Source: JADZAI01 sp046348585
Lineage (GTDB): Bacteria; Pseudomonadota; Alphaproteobacteria; Micropepsales; Micropepsaceae
Assembly (NCBI GenBank): GCA_046348585.1
Contig: JAXMDZ010000012.1
Span: 1-64,000 of the forward strand
DNA length: 64,000 nucleotides
Reading direction: 5' to 3'
Position numbers and translations under genes: made by a program. Position 1 is the first letter of the stretch; each line of letters opens with the position of its first letter. The notes under the pieces are model-generated. The model saw nothing but the letters and a program-made list of their open reading frames with translations, was not told the DNA's origin and made no database searches. Of this stretch, positions 7,901 through 16,535 are shown one piece after another.

Positions 7901-8157
7901 GGCAGGAATATCGTCTGCCGATGGTCCGCACGCGGACTTTCGCACAGGCCGCCGCGGGGCGGATTTGGCGCTGAATCGTGCTCTTGCAGCACTTTCTTTC
8001 CTAAATCCGGCCAGGCAATCTACAATTTATGCAGCAATATCAGTCGGTTATATCGTTCATCATCCGGTCATGCTAATGTTACGGCGGTGTTGCCGATCTG
8101 TCGCCGTCAAGGCGGCGAAATTACAACCACAGAGTTATCCACAGGCGCGGTAGGCCT
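7901..8157. other. A+T-rich intergenic region upstream of uvrC
   Basis: About 257 bases without a gene. The central part (about 7985-8080) is visibly richer in A and T than anything around it and has several promoter-like TA-rich stretches. A perfect DnaA box lies at 8135-8143. I see no RNA gene here. It probably holds the promoter of the uvrC-pgsA-moaDE run. Confidence 0.6.
8135..8143 (+). promoter_or_regulatory. Perfect DnaA box (ttatccaca)
   Basis: The 9-mer matches the Escherichia coli DnaA consensus exactly and lies 14 bases before the uvrC start codon. It is a single box. No second good match is seen nearby, so it is a possible DnaA regulatory site rather than an origin. Confidence 0.5.
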
Positions 8158-10071
8158 TTGACAGCGACAGACAATCCGCCTTCGGAGGCCCCCCAGACCG
8201 GCGCCGCGCTGATCGCCGAGAAGGTGCGGAGCCTGCCCAACGCGCCCGGTGTCTACCGGATGATCGACCGCGACGGCGAGGTCATCTATGTCGGCAAGGC
8301 GCGCGACCTGAAGAAGCGCGTTTCGGCCTACGCCAAGGGCCAGGGCCACACCGCCCGGATCGCCCGGATGATCATGGCGACCGCCGATATGGCCTTCGTC
8401 CAGACCGCCTCGGAAACCGAGGCGCTGCTGCTCGAAGCCAACCTCATCAAGCGCTTCCGGCCGCGCTACAACGTCTTGATGCGGGACGACAAATCGTTCC
8501 CCTACATCCTGCTGACCGGCGACCACCCCTTCCCGCAGATCGTCAAGCATCGCGGCGCGCGCAACCGCAAGGGCCTCTATTTCGGCCCCTTCGCCTCGGC
8601 CGGCGCGGTCGGCGGCACGCTGAACGCCCTCCAGCGCGCCTTCCTGCTGCGCTCGTGCACGGACTCGGTGTTCGAAGCGCGCACCCGCCCCTGCCTGCTC
8701 TTCCAGATCAAACGTTGCAGCGCGCCTTGCGCCGGGCGCATCGACGAAGCGGGCTACGCCGCGCTGGTGAAGGACGCCGAGGCCTTCCTGACGGGACGCA
8801 GCCGCGCCGTCACCGAGGCTCTGGGAGGTCAGATGGAGCAGGCGGCGGCCGGGCTCGACTTCGAGACGGCGGCGCGGCTGCGCGACCGCATCCGCGCCCT
8901 CGCCCATGTCCAGCAGACCCAGGGCATCAACCCGCAGACCTTCCAGGAAGCCGACGTCTTCGCCATCCACGCCGCGCATGGCGAGACCTGCATCCAGGTC
9001 TTCTTCTTCCGCGGCGGCCAGAACTGGGGCAACCGCGCCTATTTTCCGCGCCACGACCGCAGCGCCCCGCCGTCCGAGGTGCTCGATGCCTTCCTCGCCC
9101 AGTTCTACGATGGCCGCGAAGCGCCGCGCCTGATCCTCCTGTCGGAGGACGTGCCCGGCCGCGAGCTGCTCGCCGAGGCGCTGACGCTGCGCCAGGAACG
9201 CAAGGTCGAGGTTCTCTGCCCCCAGCGCGGCGAGAAGCGCGAGATCGCCGCCGCCGCCGTGCTGAACGCCCGCGAGGCGCTGATGCGCCGCCAGGCCGAA
9301 AGCGCCGCCGAGACCGAATTGCTGCTGGGCGTCGCCGAAGTGTTCGGCCTCGACTCCCCGCCGCAGCGCATCGAGGTCTATGACAACTCGCACATCCAGG
9401 GCTCGAAGCCGGTCGGCGGCATGATCGTCGCCGGACCGCGCGGCCTGGAAAAAAGCCAGTACCGCAAGTTCAACATCAAGAGCGCCGCCGGCAACGACGA
9501 CTTCGCCATGATGCGCGAGGTGCTGACCCGGCGCTTCGCCCGCCTCGCCGACGCGCCCGCCAAGGAAACCGGCGACGACGCCCACGCCCCGATCTTCGAC
9601 GAAAGCGCCGCCGACGAAACGCCCGAGCGGCCCGATCTCATCCTGATCGACGGCGGGCCTGGGCAATTGTCGTCGGCGCTCGAAGCGATGCGGGCGGCGG
9701 GCGTCGAAGGCATCGTCATCGCCGGCATCTCCAAGGGCCCGGACCGCGACGCGGGGCGCGAGAACTTCCACCTGCCCGGAAGGCCCGCCTTCATGCTGGA
9801 GCCGAACCACCCGGTGCTCTTCTACCTCCAGCGCCTGCGCGACGAGGCGCACCGCTTCGCCATCGGCAGCCATCGGGCGCGCCGCTCCAAGGCCATCGCC
9901 GACAACCCGCTCGACGCCATTGACGGCATCGGCGCGCGGCGCAAGCGGGCGTTGCTGCTGCATTTCGGCTCAGCCAAGGCGATCCGCAACGCCAGCGCCG
10001 CCGATCTCGCCGCCGTGGAGGGCATCAGCGCCGCGCTCGCCCGTCGCATTTACGATCACTTCCGGGCATAA
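8158..10071 (+). CDS. uvrC: Excinuclease ABC subunit C
   Basis: A 637-residue UvrC, the nuclease that makes both cuts in nucleotide excision repair with UvrA and UvrB. The GIY-YIG domain comes first (GVYRMIDRDGEVIYVGKARD, about residues 32-51). The UvrB-binding UVR motif follows (LDFETAARLRDRIRAL, about 232-247). Then comes the RNase H-like endonuclease half with VYDNSHIQG (about 408) and LILIDGGPGQL, and two helix-hairpin-helix motifs end the protein (IDGIGARRKRALLLHFGS). All catalytic parts are intact. The start is TTG with a weak ribosome site, which would limit translation. It leads an operon with pgsA, moaD and moaE. Confidence 0.97.
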   Translation: MTATDNPPSEAPQTGAALIAEKVRSLPNAPGVYRMIDRDGEVIYVGKARDLKKRVSAYAKGQGHTARIARMIMATADMAFVQTASETEALLLEANLIKRFRPRYNVLMRDDKSFPYILLTGDHPFPQIVKHRGARNRKGLYFGPFASAGAVGGTLNALQRAFLLRSCTDSVFEARTRPCLLFQIKRCSAPCAGRIDEAGYAALVKDAEAFLTGRSRAVTEALGGQMEQAAAGLDFETAARLRDRIRALAHVQQTQGINPQTFQEADVFAIHAAHGETCIQVFFFRGGQNWGNRAYFPRHDRSAPPSEVLDAFLAQFYDGREAPRLILLSEDVPGRELLAEALTLRQERKVEVLCPQRGEKREIAAAAVLNAREALMRRQAESAAETELLLGVAEVFGLDSPPQRIEVYDNSHIQGSKPVGGMIVAGPRGLEKSQYRKFNIKSAAGNDDFAMMREVLTRRFARLADAPAKETGDDAHAPIFDESAADETPERPDLILIDGGPGQLSSALEAMRAAGVEGIVIAGISKGPDRDAGRENFHLPGRPAFMLEPNHPVLFYLQRLRDEAHRFAIGSHRARRSKAIADNPLDAIDGIGARRKRALLLHFGSAKAIRNASAADLAAVEGISAALARRIYDHFRA

Positions 10072-10105
10072 GAGAGCCGACTCCGCACGCCACTTTCACC
10101 GACCC

Positions 10106-10663
10106 ATGCGCATCACCTGGCCGACCGTCCTGACCCTGCTGCGCATCGTGCTGATCCCGGTGATGGTGGCGCTGTTCTATGCCGGCGGCGACACGGCCCG
10201 CTGGGCGGCGCTGGCGGTCTTCATCCTCGCGGCCCTGACCGACTGGTTCGACGGCTATCTGGCGCGCGTCACCAATACCTCATCGCGCCTCGGCGAGATG
10301 CTGGACCCCATCGCCGACAAGCTGATCGTCTGCGCCGCGCTGGTGATGCTGGTGAAGGACGGGACCATCCACGACACCACCGTGATCGCCGCCATCGTGA
10401 TCGTCAGCCGCGAGATCCTCTTGTCGGGCCTGCGCGAATACCTCGCCGCCGCCCAGGTCAAGGTGCGCGTCTCGCGCATCGCCAAGGTCAAGACGGCGAT
10501 CCAGATGATCGCCATCTGCGTGCTGATCGGCGCGCCGCCGGTGATGGCCGCCTGGCCCGCCATCGACGAAATCGGCTCTGCCGGCCTGTGGATCGCCGCG
10601 GCGCTCACGCTCTACACCGGCTGGGGCTACATGGTCGCCAGCCTTAAGCATATGGAAGACTGA
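10106..10663 (+). CDS. pgsA: CDP-diacylglycerol--glycerol-3-phosphate 3-phosphatidyltransferase
   Basis: A 185-residue inner-membrane enzyme making phosphatidylglycerol phosphate from CDP-diacylglycerol and glycerol-3-phosphate. The CDP-alcohol phosphotransferase signature is complete: DWFDGYLAR followed eight residues later by GEMLDPIADK, supplying the four metal-binding Asp residues. Several membrane helices are evident (ILIPVMVALFYAGG, WAALAVFILAALTD, VIAAIVIVSREILL). Its TGA overlaps the ATG of moaD by one base. It follows uvrC by 34 bases, an order common in alphaproteobacteria. Confidence 0.95.
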   Translation: MRITWPTVLTLLRIVLIPVMVALFYAGGDTARWAALAVFILAALTDWFDGYLARVTNTSSRLGEMLDPIADKLIVCAALVMLVKDGTIHDTTVIAAIVIVSREILLSGLREYLAAAQVKVRVSRIAKVKTAIQMIAICVLIGAPPVMAAWPAIDEIGSAGLWIAAALTLYTGWGYMVASLKHMED

Positions 10664-10914
10664 TGCGAATCCTCTATTTCGCCTGGGTGCGAGAACGCAT
10701 CGGCCGCGCCTCGGAAGATGTGACGCCGGCGGCGTCCGTCGCCACCGTCGCCGACCTCGCCGCCTGGCTCGCCACGAGAGGCCCCGGCTACGAAGCCGCC
10801 TTCGCCGACCTTGGAAAATTGCGCGTCGCCCTCAACAAGGACCAAGCCGACTTCACGTCCCTCATCGCCGCCAACGACGAGATCGCCTTCTTCCCCCCCA
10901 TGACCGGCGGTTGA
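10663..10914 (+). CDS. moaD: Molybdopterin synthase sulfur carrier subunit
   Basis: An 83-residue ubiquitin-like protein that carries sulfur as a C-terminal thiocarboxylate for molybdopterin synthesis. The C-terminus is the required Gly-Gly (IAFFPPMTGG). The start MRILYFAWVRERIG is typical. It is translationally coupled to pgsA and followed one base later by moaE, its partner. Other molybdenum cofactor genes are not in the window. Confidence 0.95.
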   Translation: MRILYFAWVRERIGRASEDVTPAASVATVADLAAWLATRGPGYEAAFADLGKLRVALNKDQADFTSLIAANDEIAFFPPMTGG

Positions 10915-10915
10915 G

Positions 10916-11356
10916 ATGGCCGTCCGCGTGCAGCCCGATACGTTTGACGCCGCTGCCGAGATCGCGGCGCTCACTGCCGGGCGCGAGGACATCGGCGCTG
11001 TGACGAGCTTCACCGGCCTCGTGCGCGGCGGCGAGATCAGGGCGATGACGCTGGAGCACTATCCTGGCATGACCGAACGGGCGCTGGAGGCGATCGAAGC
11101 CGAGGCGCGGCGGCGCTGGCCCTTGAAGGCGAGCCTCATCGTCCACCGCGTCGGCCGCCTTCTGCCGGGCGAGCCCATCGTGCTGGTCGTGGCGGCGAGC
11201 GAAAATCGCCACGCGGCCTTCGAGGCGGCGTCGTTCCTGATGGACTATCTCAAGACCGACGCGCCGTTCTGGAAGTGCGAGGAACGCGCCGACGGCTCGT
11301 CGGCCTGGGTCGACGCGCGCGAAAGCGACGATACCGCGAAGGCGCGCTGGGGCTGA
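10916..11356 (+). CDS. moaE: Molybdopterin synthase catalytic subunit
   Basis: A 146-residue MoaE. Together with MoaD it converts precursor Z (cPMP) to molybdopterin. The conserved AVTSFTGLVRGG, LEHYPGMTERAL, VHRVGRLLPGEPIVLV and FLMDYLKTDAPFWKCE are all present. The last contains the active-site lysines, and the Arg residues near the MoaD tail site are kept. It is the last gene of the uvrC operon. It meets ilvE tail to tail with four bases between the stops. Confidence 0.96.
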   Translation: MAVRVQPDTFDAAAEIAALTAGREDIGAVTSFTGLVRGGEIRAMTLEHYPGMTERALEAIEAEARRRWPLKASLIVHRVGRLLPGEPIVLVVAASENRHAAFEAASFLMDYLKTDAPFWKCEERADGSSAWVDARESDDTAKARWG

Positions 11357-11360
11357 CGCC

Positions 11361-12248
11361 CTAGACGCCCGCGCCGCGAACCATCGCCGAGTAGTCGCCC
11401 ATCAGCCGCTCGCTCATCGCCGCCGGCGTGAAGCGATAGGGGCCGATCTCGCTGACCGGCGTCACCTCGGCGGCGGTGCCGGTGATGAAGCACTCGGTGA
11501 AGGTCGCCAGTTCCTCGGGCATGATATGGCGCTCGATCACCTCGATCTGCAGCGAGCGGGCGAGCGCGATGACCGACTGGCGCGTGATGCCGTTGAGGAA
11601 GCAGTCGGGCAGCGGCGTGTGGATGCGCCCGTCCTTGACGAAGAACATGTTGGCGCCGGTCGCTTCCGACACATAGCCGCGATAGTCGTACATCATCGCG
11701 TCCTGATAGCCCTTGGCCTCGGCCGCGTGCTTGGAGAGCGTGCAGATCATGTAGAGGCCGGCCGCCTTGGCGTGGCACGGCGCGCTCTCCGGGCTCGGGC
11801 GCTTCCAGTCGGAGATGTCGAGGCGGATACCCTTCATCTTGACCGCCGGGTCGAACATCGAGGGCCACACCCACGAGGCGATGGCGACATGGATAGTCGA
11901 ATGCTGGGCGCTCACCGCCATCATCTCGCTGCCGCGCCAGGCGACCGGGCGGACATAGGCGTCGGCGGCGCCGTTGGCTTTGACCACCGCGTCCTTAGCC
12001 GCGGTGATCTCGGCCTCGGTGAAGGGAATGGCGAACCCCATCAGCTCGGCCGACTTGAAGAGGCGGCTGGTGTGCTCGGCGGTCTTATAGATCGCCCCGC
12101 CATAGGCGCGCTCGCCCTCGAACACGCACGAGCCGTAATGCAGGCCGTGGGTCAGGACGTGGATCTTCGCCTCGCGCCACGGCACCAGCTTGCCGTCGAA
12201 CCAGATGAAGCCATCGCGGTCGTCGAAAGGCAGTATGGCGGCGGACAT
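11361..12248 (-). CDS. ilvE: Branched-chain amino acid aminotransferase
   Basis: A 295-residue fold-type IV PLP enzyme performing the last step of Val, Leu and Ile synthesis. It shows LHYGSCVFEGERAY, CHAKAAGLYMICTLS (which should hold the PLP lysine), YVSEATGANMFFVKDG (family signature) and LNGITRQSVIALA. Length is normal. A D-amino acid or aminodeoxychorismate lyase activity is less likely given the FEG motif. It is transcribed divergently from a MarR-type gene with a 74-base gap holding both promoters; that arrangement recurs in alphaproteobacteria. Confidence 0.92.
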   Translation of the reverse strand: MSAAILPFDDRDGFIWFDGKLVPWREAKIHVLTHGLHYGSCVFEGERAYGGAIYKTAEHTSRLFKSAELMGFAIPFTEAEITAAKDAVVKANGAADAYVRPVAWRGSEMMAVSAQHSTIHVAIASWVWPSMFDPAVKMKGIRLDISDWKRPSPESAPCHAKAAGLYMICTLSKHAAEAKGYQDAMMYDYRGYVSEATGANMFFVKDGRIHTPLPDCFLNGITRQSVIALARSLQIEVIERHIMPEELATFTECFITGTAAEVTPVSEIGPYRFTPAAMSERLMGDYSAMVRGAGV

Positions 12249-12322
12249 GGCGCTCTCCTGCGGCCTCCCGGCCGCGTCACGGGACTTGCCGTTTGCTAAT
12301 ATTCGCGCCTAGATATGTCAAC

Positions 12323-12835
12323 ATGACTGACTTAAAATCCGTCGACAGCCGGCCCGGCAGCGCCCTGCTCTATCTGCGCGAGGATGAACTTCGCCGCGGC
12401 ATCGAGCTGCTGTTCTTCGGCTATCGCGACTTCCTGTCGGACTCCGACGCGGAACTGGCGACGATGAATCTCGGCCGCGCCCATCACCGCGCGCTGCACT
12501 TCATCGGCCGCAAGCCGGACCTGGCGGTCAACGACCTGCTCCAGATCCTCAAGATCACCAAGCAGAGCCTCGGGCGCGTGCTGAAGGACCTGCTGGCGCG
12601 CGGCCTTATCGAGCAGCAGCCCGGCCGCCGCGACCGCCGCCAGCGCCTGCTGCGCCTCACCCCGGCCGGCGAGGCGCTGCACGCGCAATTGCTGACTCGA
12701 CAGCGCAGCCGCATCGCCCGCGCCTTCCGCGAGGCGGGACCCGAAGCGGTCGCCGGCTTCCGCAAGGTGCTCGCCGGCCTGATCGCCGAGGACGAACGGG
12801 GGCGGGTGCTTGGGATGATTGGTTCGGGGAATTGA
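12323..12835 (+). CDS. MarR-family regulator, PetP-like
   Basis: A 170-residue winged-helix regulator. The core HTH reads LAVNDLLQILKITKQSLGRVLK, and the wing is LIEQQPGRRDRRQRLLRLTPAG, both typical of MarR. A longer N-terminal helix (LLYLREDELRRGIELLFFGY) is shared with PetP-like proteins. The next gene, one base after the stop, is an OmpR-type regulator. This pair corresponds to petP-petR, described in Rhodobacter as affecting cytochrome bc1 gene expression. Target here is inferred. The Shine-Dalgarno is weak, so the mRNA may be nearly leaderless. Confidence 0.82.
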   Translation: MTDLKSVDSRPGSALLYLREDELRRGIELLFFGYRDFLSDSDAELATMNLGRAHHRALHFIGRKPDLAVNDLLQILKITKQSLGRVLKDLLARGLIEQQPGRRDRRQRLLRLTPAGEALHAQLLTRQRSRIARAFREAGPEAVAGFRKVLAGLIAEDERGRVLGMIGSGN

Positions 12836-12836
12836 G

Positions 12837-13553
12837 ATGAGCGAGGCGATTCAGTCCGTTCCCGTGGAAGGCGACGACCGCCACATCCTGGTCGTCGACG
12901 ACGACACGCGGATCCGGACGCTGCTGCAGCGCTTTCTGGCGGCCAACGGCTACCGCGTGACGACGGCGGGCGACGCCGCCGAGGCGCGCCAGCATCTGAA
13001 GAACTTCACCTTCGACCTGATCGTGCTCGACGTGATGATGCCGGGCGAGGACGGCCTCGGCCTCACCGCCTCGCTGCGCAAGACGAGCGACGTGCCGGTG
13101 CTGCTGCTGACCGCGCGCGGCGAGGCGGCCGACCGCATCGCGGGCCTGGAAAGCGGCGCCGACGACTATCTCGCCAAGCCGTTCGAGCCGCGCGAATTGC
13201 TGCTGCGCATCGCGGCGATCGGACGGCGCGCGCGCGCCGAACGCGCGGCGCTGAAGGAGATCCGTCTCGGCGCGTTCCGCTTCGATCCCGAACGCGGCGA
13301 GATGACGCGCGACGGCCAGCAGGTGAAATTGACGGGCGCGGAAACCGCATTGCTGCGCCTTCTCGCGGCGAACGCGGGCAAGCCGATCAGCCGGCAGGAA
13401 CTGGCGCAGCGCACCGGCGCCGGACTCGAACGGTCGATCGACGTGCAGGTGACGCGCCTGCGCCGGAAGATCGAAGACGATCCCAAGATGCCGCTCTATC
13501 TTCAGACGGTGCGCAGCGTCGGCTATGTGCTGATCCCGGACGGGGTGTCCTGA
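12837..13553 (+). CDS. petR: OmpR-family response regulator, PetR-like
   Basis: A 238-residue two-domain regulator. The receiver has ILVVDDDTRIRTLLQRFL, the phosphorylated Asp in LIVLDVMMPGEDG, the Thr in VLLLTARGE and Lys in DDYLAKPFEP. The C-terminal winged helix has KLTGAETALLRLLAAN, RSIDVQVTRLRRKIEDDP and TVRSVGYVLIPDG. All phosphotransfer residues are kept. It is coupled to the MarR gene upstream. The likely sensor is the kinase at 15156, two genes away. The petR symbol rests on gene order and family similarity. Confidence 0.85.
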   Translation: MSEAIQSVPVEGDDRHILVVDDDTRIRTLLQRFLAANGYRVTTAGDAAEARQHLKNFTFDLIVLDVMMPGEDGLGLTASLRKTSDVPVLLLTARGEAADRIAGLESGADDYLAKPFEPRELLLRIAAIGRRARAERAALKEIRLGAFRFDPERGEMTRDGQQVKLTGAETALLRLLAANAGKPISRQELAQRTGAGLERSIDVQVTRLRRKIEDDPKMPLYLQTVRSVGYVLIPDGVS

Positions 13554-13636
13554 TCGCGGCGCGCAACCCTGCGTCGGTTTACAGAACTTCAAGCTCCCTC
13601 GGCGATCTTCCCGCACGTCCATCTTGGGGGCGTTTC

Positions 13637-14731
13637 GTGGCAGTACGGAGCTATCGCGATCTCGCCGCCCTGGCGACGACGGCGGCGTCGAGCCGTGTTC
13701 TCAACCTTGCAATGCTCAACGAAATGCACGCGGAGGATGCGGAACATCGCGCGCGTCCGCTGTTCCGCAATCGTCAGCTCAACACGGCGATTCTCATCAA
13801 GCACAGGTTGCGTCCGAACGAGCGCACGCCCGCGCTGGCGACGCGCCTCAACGCGACCAAGGTCGTGCTGCCGTTCGACATCCGCAACCTCAAGCTCGGC
13901 GGCCAGACCTTCTTCGTCGGCGAGGAAGCGCAGGAAGACAAGCTGCGCCAGGTGGCGGGACTGAGCGCCGACGAGCTGCGCTCGGACCTGCGCACGCTGA
14001 CGCTGATCGACATGCTGCCCTCGCTCGATCCGTTCCTGCTGCGCGAGCAATTGCGCCGCAACGGCAGCACCGCCGCGAGTTCGTATTTCTACATCTCGCC
14101 CGGCGATCTGAGGCGGATGCTGGGATTCGTCACCGACGAGATCAAACAGCTCGTCTCGCTCGCCTTCGGCATGGGGGGCGCGGGCGAATCGGCGGGCCGC
14201 CTCGCCGAGGCGCTGCTCTCCACCCATCTCGACGAGCGGCTGGAGCCGCTGCGCCTGACGCTTCGGCTCGAAGGCGACGCCTTCCGCGAAGGCGTGTTCT
14301 GCTGGAAAGGCTTCCTCTACTACAAATGGATGCGCGGCGAGCTGATGCCCGACGTCGCCCGCGCCATGCGCGAACTCGACAGACTGCGCATCATGGGACC
14401 GCGCGACCGGCCCTCGATGGACTATATCGGCTCGGCGCAGGTGAAGATCCGCGAGAACCTCAATCTCGAAATGGCCTCCACCAAGGAGACCATCGACGAC
14501 TACGACCGCATGTTCGACGATCTCGTCTCGCGCTCGAAGGCGAACGCCTTCCGCGACTTCCTGCTGTCGGCGCCCGAGAAATTCGTCCGCCTCGGCGAAC
14601 GGCTGGGCAACACCTCGCATGTCGCCACGTTCTGGAAGTTCCGCTTTCCTGACCCGCAGCGCCTCGCCTGCTCCATCGAGGAGGCGCTCGACATCATGCA
14701 GGACTTCGAAGCCGGCCTCGGCGTCAACTGA
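13637..14731 (+). CDS. Conserved protein of unknown function inside the PetR/kinase locus
   Basis: A 364-residue, mainly helical, soluble-looking protein starting at GTG 13637 behind ttggggg. I recognise no domain. Notable segments are LRPNERTPALATRLNATKVV, FDIRNLKLGGQTFFVGEEAQ, SSYFYISPGDLRRMLGFV, FCWKGFLYYKWMRGELMP and ALDIMQDFEAGLGVN. There is no signal peptide or clear membrane helix. It sits between the response regulator and the histidine kinase, interrupted only by arsC on the other strand. This suggests but does not prove a link to that signalling system. Confidence 0.75.
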   Translation: MAVRSYRDLAALATTAASSRVLNLAMLNEMHAEDAEHRARPLFRNRQLNTAILIKHRLRPNERTPALATRLNATKVVLPFDIRNLKLGGQTFFVGEEAQEDKLRQVAGLSADELRSDLRTLTLIDMLPSLDPFLLREQLRRNGSTAASSYFYISPGDLRRMLGFVTDEIKQLVSLAFGMGGAGESAGRLAEALLSTHLDERLEPLRLTLRLEGDAFREGVFCWKGFLYYKWMRGELMPDVARAMRELDRLRIMGPRDRPSMDYIGSAQVKIRENLNLEMASTKETIDDYDRMFDDLVSRSKANAFRDFLLSAPEKFVRLGERLGNTSHVATFWKFRFPDPQRLACSIEEALDIMQDFEAGLGVN

Positions 14732-14734
14732 CGC

Positions 14735-15088
14735 CTAGAGCAGCGTCGCCACCTTTTCGGCCGGACGGCAGAGCGCGACGCCCTTCGCCGTCTCGACGAT
14801 CGGCCGCTCCACCAGGATCGGATAAGCCGCCATCGCCTTGAGGATCACCTCGTCGGGCACGTCCGGGCCGGTGAGACGCAGATCCTCGGCCGGGGTGCCG
14901 CGCAGCCGCAGCCAGTCGTGCGGCCGGACCCCGGCCCGCGCCATCAGCCGGGCAAGCTCCGCCTCGTCCCAGCCGGTTTCCAGGTAGAGCACCACGTCCG
15001 GCGCAACGCCCGCCGCTTCGATCAGCCCCAGCACGGTGCGCGAGGTGCCGCATTTCGGGTTGTGATAGATCGTGACGCCGCCGCTCAT
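14735..15088 (-). CDS. arsC: ArsC-family arsenate reductase (glutaredoxin-dependent type)
   Basis: A 117-residue thioredoxin-fold protein. The catalytic Cys is in YHNPKCGTSRTVL, and the oxyanion-binding Arg residues are in WLRLRGTPAEDL, ILVERPIV and ALCRPAEKV, matching the R60/R94/R107 pattern of ArsC. It could reduce arsenate with glutathione and glutaredoxin. No arsR, arsB or acr3 gene is adjacent, so a housekeeping YfgD-type role is possible. Its stop lies three bases from the end of the unknown gene on the opposite strand. Confidence 0.88.
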   Translation of the reverse strand: MSGGVTIYHNPKCGTSRTVLGLIEAAGVAPDVVLYLETGWDEAELARLMARAGVRPHDWLRLRGTPAEDLRLTGPDVPDEVILKAMAAYPILVERPIVETAKGVALCRPAEKVATLL

Positions 15089-15155
15089 GGTCCTGCCTGC
15101 CGCCTGTTGCCCCGCCGGTTTCGCACCGGGACGCGGATCGGTCTAGACTAGGGCC

Positions 15156-16535
15156 ATGACGCTCGCCACCGACCGGCCCGAAGCCCGGACGCCCGCCGCG
15201 CCCCGTTCCGGCGGGCCGGGCGACACGCTGCGCCGCTTCCTGCCGCGGCGGCTGTTCGCGCGCTCGCTGCTGATCGTCGTGGTGCCGATGGTGCTGTTGC
15301 AGGGCGTCGTCACTTATCTGTTCCTCGCCGACCACGAGGCGCGCACGACCGCCAATCTGACGCGCGGCGTCGTCAACCAGATGGCGCTGGTGACGAAACT
15401 CGTCCAGGCCGAGCCGGGAACGGCCGCCCGTCAGGATCTGGCCGCGAAGGCGTCGGGCGAGTTCGACCTGTCGGTCGCCTATCTGCCGGGCGAGAGCCTG
15501 CCTTCCGAACCCGGCACCACCGACACCCAGGTCGGCGAGCAGATCGGCAAGGAGCTGGATTCGCGCTTCAGCGAACCCCATTGGTACGACGCCAAACGTT
15601 TCGGCGAGTTCGTCGATCTGCGCATCCTGGTCGACGGCGGCGGGGTGCTGCGCTTCCTCATCGAGCGCAAGCGCTTCATCAACATCAACATGCACCTGTT
15701 CCCGATCTGGGTCGGCGTCTTCTCGCTGATCCTCCTGGGCGTCGCGATCCTCTTCCTGCGCAACCAGATCCGCCCGATCCAGCGCCTCGCCATGGCCGCC
15801 GAGGCCTTCGGGCGCGGCCGCGACGTGCCCGACTTCAAGCCGGCCGGGGCGATCGAGGTGCGCCGCGCCGCCATCGCCTTCATCGCCATGAAGCAGCGCA
15901 TCGCCCGCCAGATGGCCCAGCGCACCGAGATGCTGGCCGGGGTGAGCCACGACCTGCGCACGCCGCTGACCCGCATGAAGCTGGAACTCGCCATGATGGG
16001 CGACGACCCGGCGACCGCCGATCTGCGCAGCGACGTCGCCGAGATGGAGCGGATGCTGAACGAATATCTCGCCTTCGCGCGCGGCGAGGGCGGCGAGCAA
16101 TCCGCCCCCGCCGACATCGCCGAGCTGATGCGCGAAATCGCCGACGAGGCGCGGCGCAAGGGCGACGCGCGCATCGACGTGAGCGCCGAGGCCGGGCTGA
16201 CCGTTCCGGTCAAGCGCCAGGCGCTGAAGCGCTGCGTCGTCAATCTGGTGGAGAACGCGCTGAAATACGGCAAGCGGACCGAACTGTCCGCGCGGCGCGA
16301 GGGCGATTACCTGGTCGTCGAAGTCGACGACGACGGCCCCGGCATCCCGCCCGAACGGCGGCAGGAAGCGTTCCGCCCGTTCCGCCGCCTCGACGAAGGC
16401 CGCAACCTGGAGGCCGGCGGCGTCGGCCTTGGCCTCGCCATCGCCCGCGACATCGCGCGCGGCCATGGCGGCGACGTGCGCCTCGCCGACAGCCGCCTCG
16501 GCGGCCTCAGGGCGATCGTGCGGATTCCGGTTTAG
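15156..16535 (+). CDS. EnvZ-like sensor histidine kinase
   Basis: A 459-residue membrane kinase. A Pro/Arg-rich cytoplasmic start is followed by TM1 (SLLIVVVPMVLLQGVVTYLF, about 38-57), a periplasmic sensor of about 120 residues, TM2 (WVGVFSLILLGVAILFL, about 184-200) and a HAMP linker (RPIQRLAMAAEAFGRG). The phosphorylated His is in AGVSHDLRTPLTRMKLEL, the N box is NLVENALKYG, and the ATP-lid glycines are DDDGPGIP and GVGLGLAIARDIA. All are intact. It is the probable partner of the PetR-like regulator. Its last 29 bases overlap the convergent TetR-like gene. Confidence 0.92.
   Translation: MTLATDRPEARTPAAPRSGGPGDTLRRFLPRRLFARSLLIVVVPMVLLQGVVTYLFLADHEARTTANLTRGVVNQMALVTKLVQAEPGTAARQDLAAKASGEFDLSVAYLPGESLPSEPGTTDTQVGEQIGKELDSRFSEPHWYDAKRFGEFVDLRILVDGGGVLRFLIERKRFININMHLFPIWVGVFSLILLGVAILFLRNQIRPIQRLAMAAEAFGRGRDVPDFKPAGAIEVRRAAIAFIAMKQRIARQMAQRTEMLAGVSHDLRTPLTRMKLELAMMGDDPATADLRSDVAEMERMLNEYLAFARGEGGEQSAPADIAELMREIADEARRKGDARIDVSAEAGLTVPVKRQALKRCVVNLVENALKYGKRTELSARREGDYLVVEVDDDGPGIPPERRQEAFRPFRRLDEGRNLEAGGVGLGLAIARDIARGHGGDVRLADSRLGGLRAIVRIPV

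Noticed and set aside
7901..8157. Chromosomal origin candidate
   Set aside because: Only one good DnaA box is present, with no cluster, no clear unwinding element repeats and none of the usual flanking genes.
14735..15088. Arsenic resistance operon
   Set aside because: The arsC-like gene stands alone, with no regulator, efflux pump or methyltransferase beside it.
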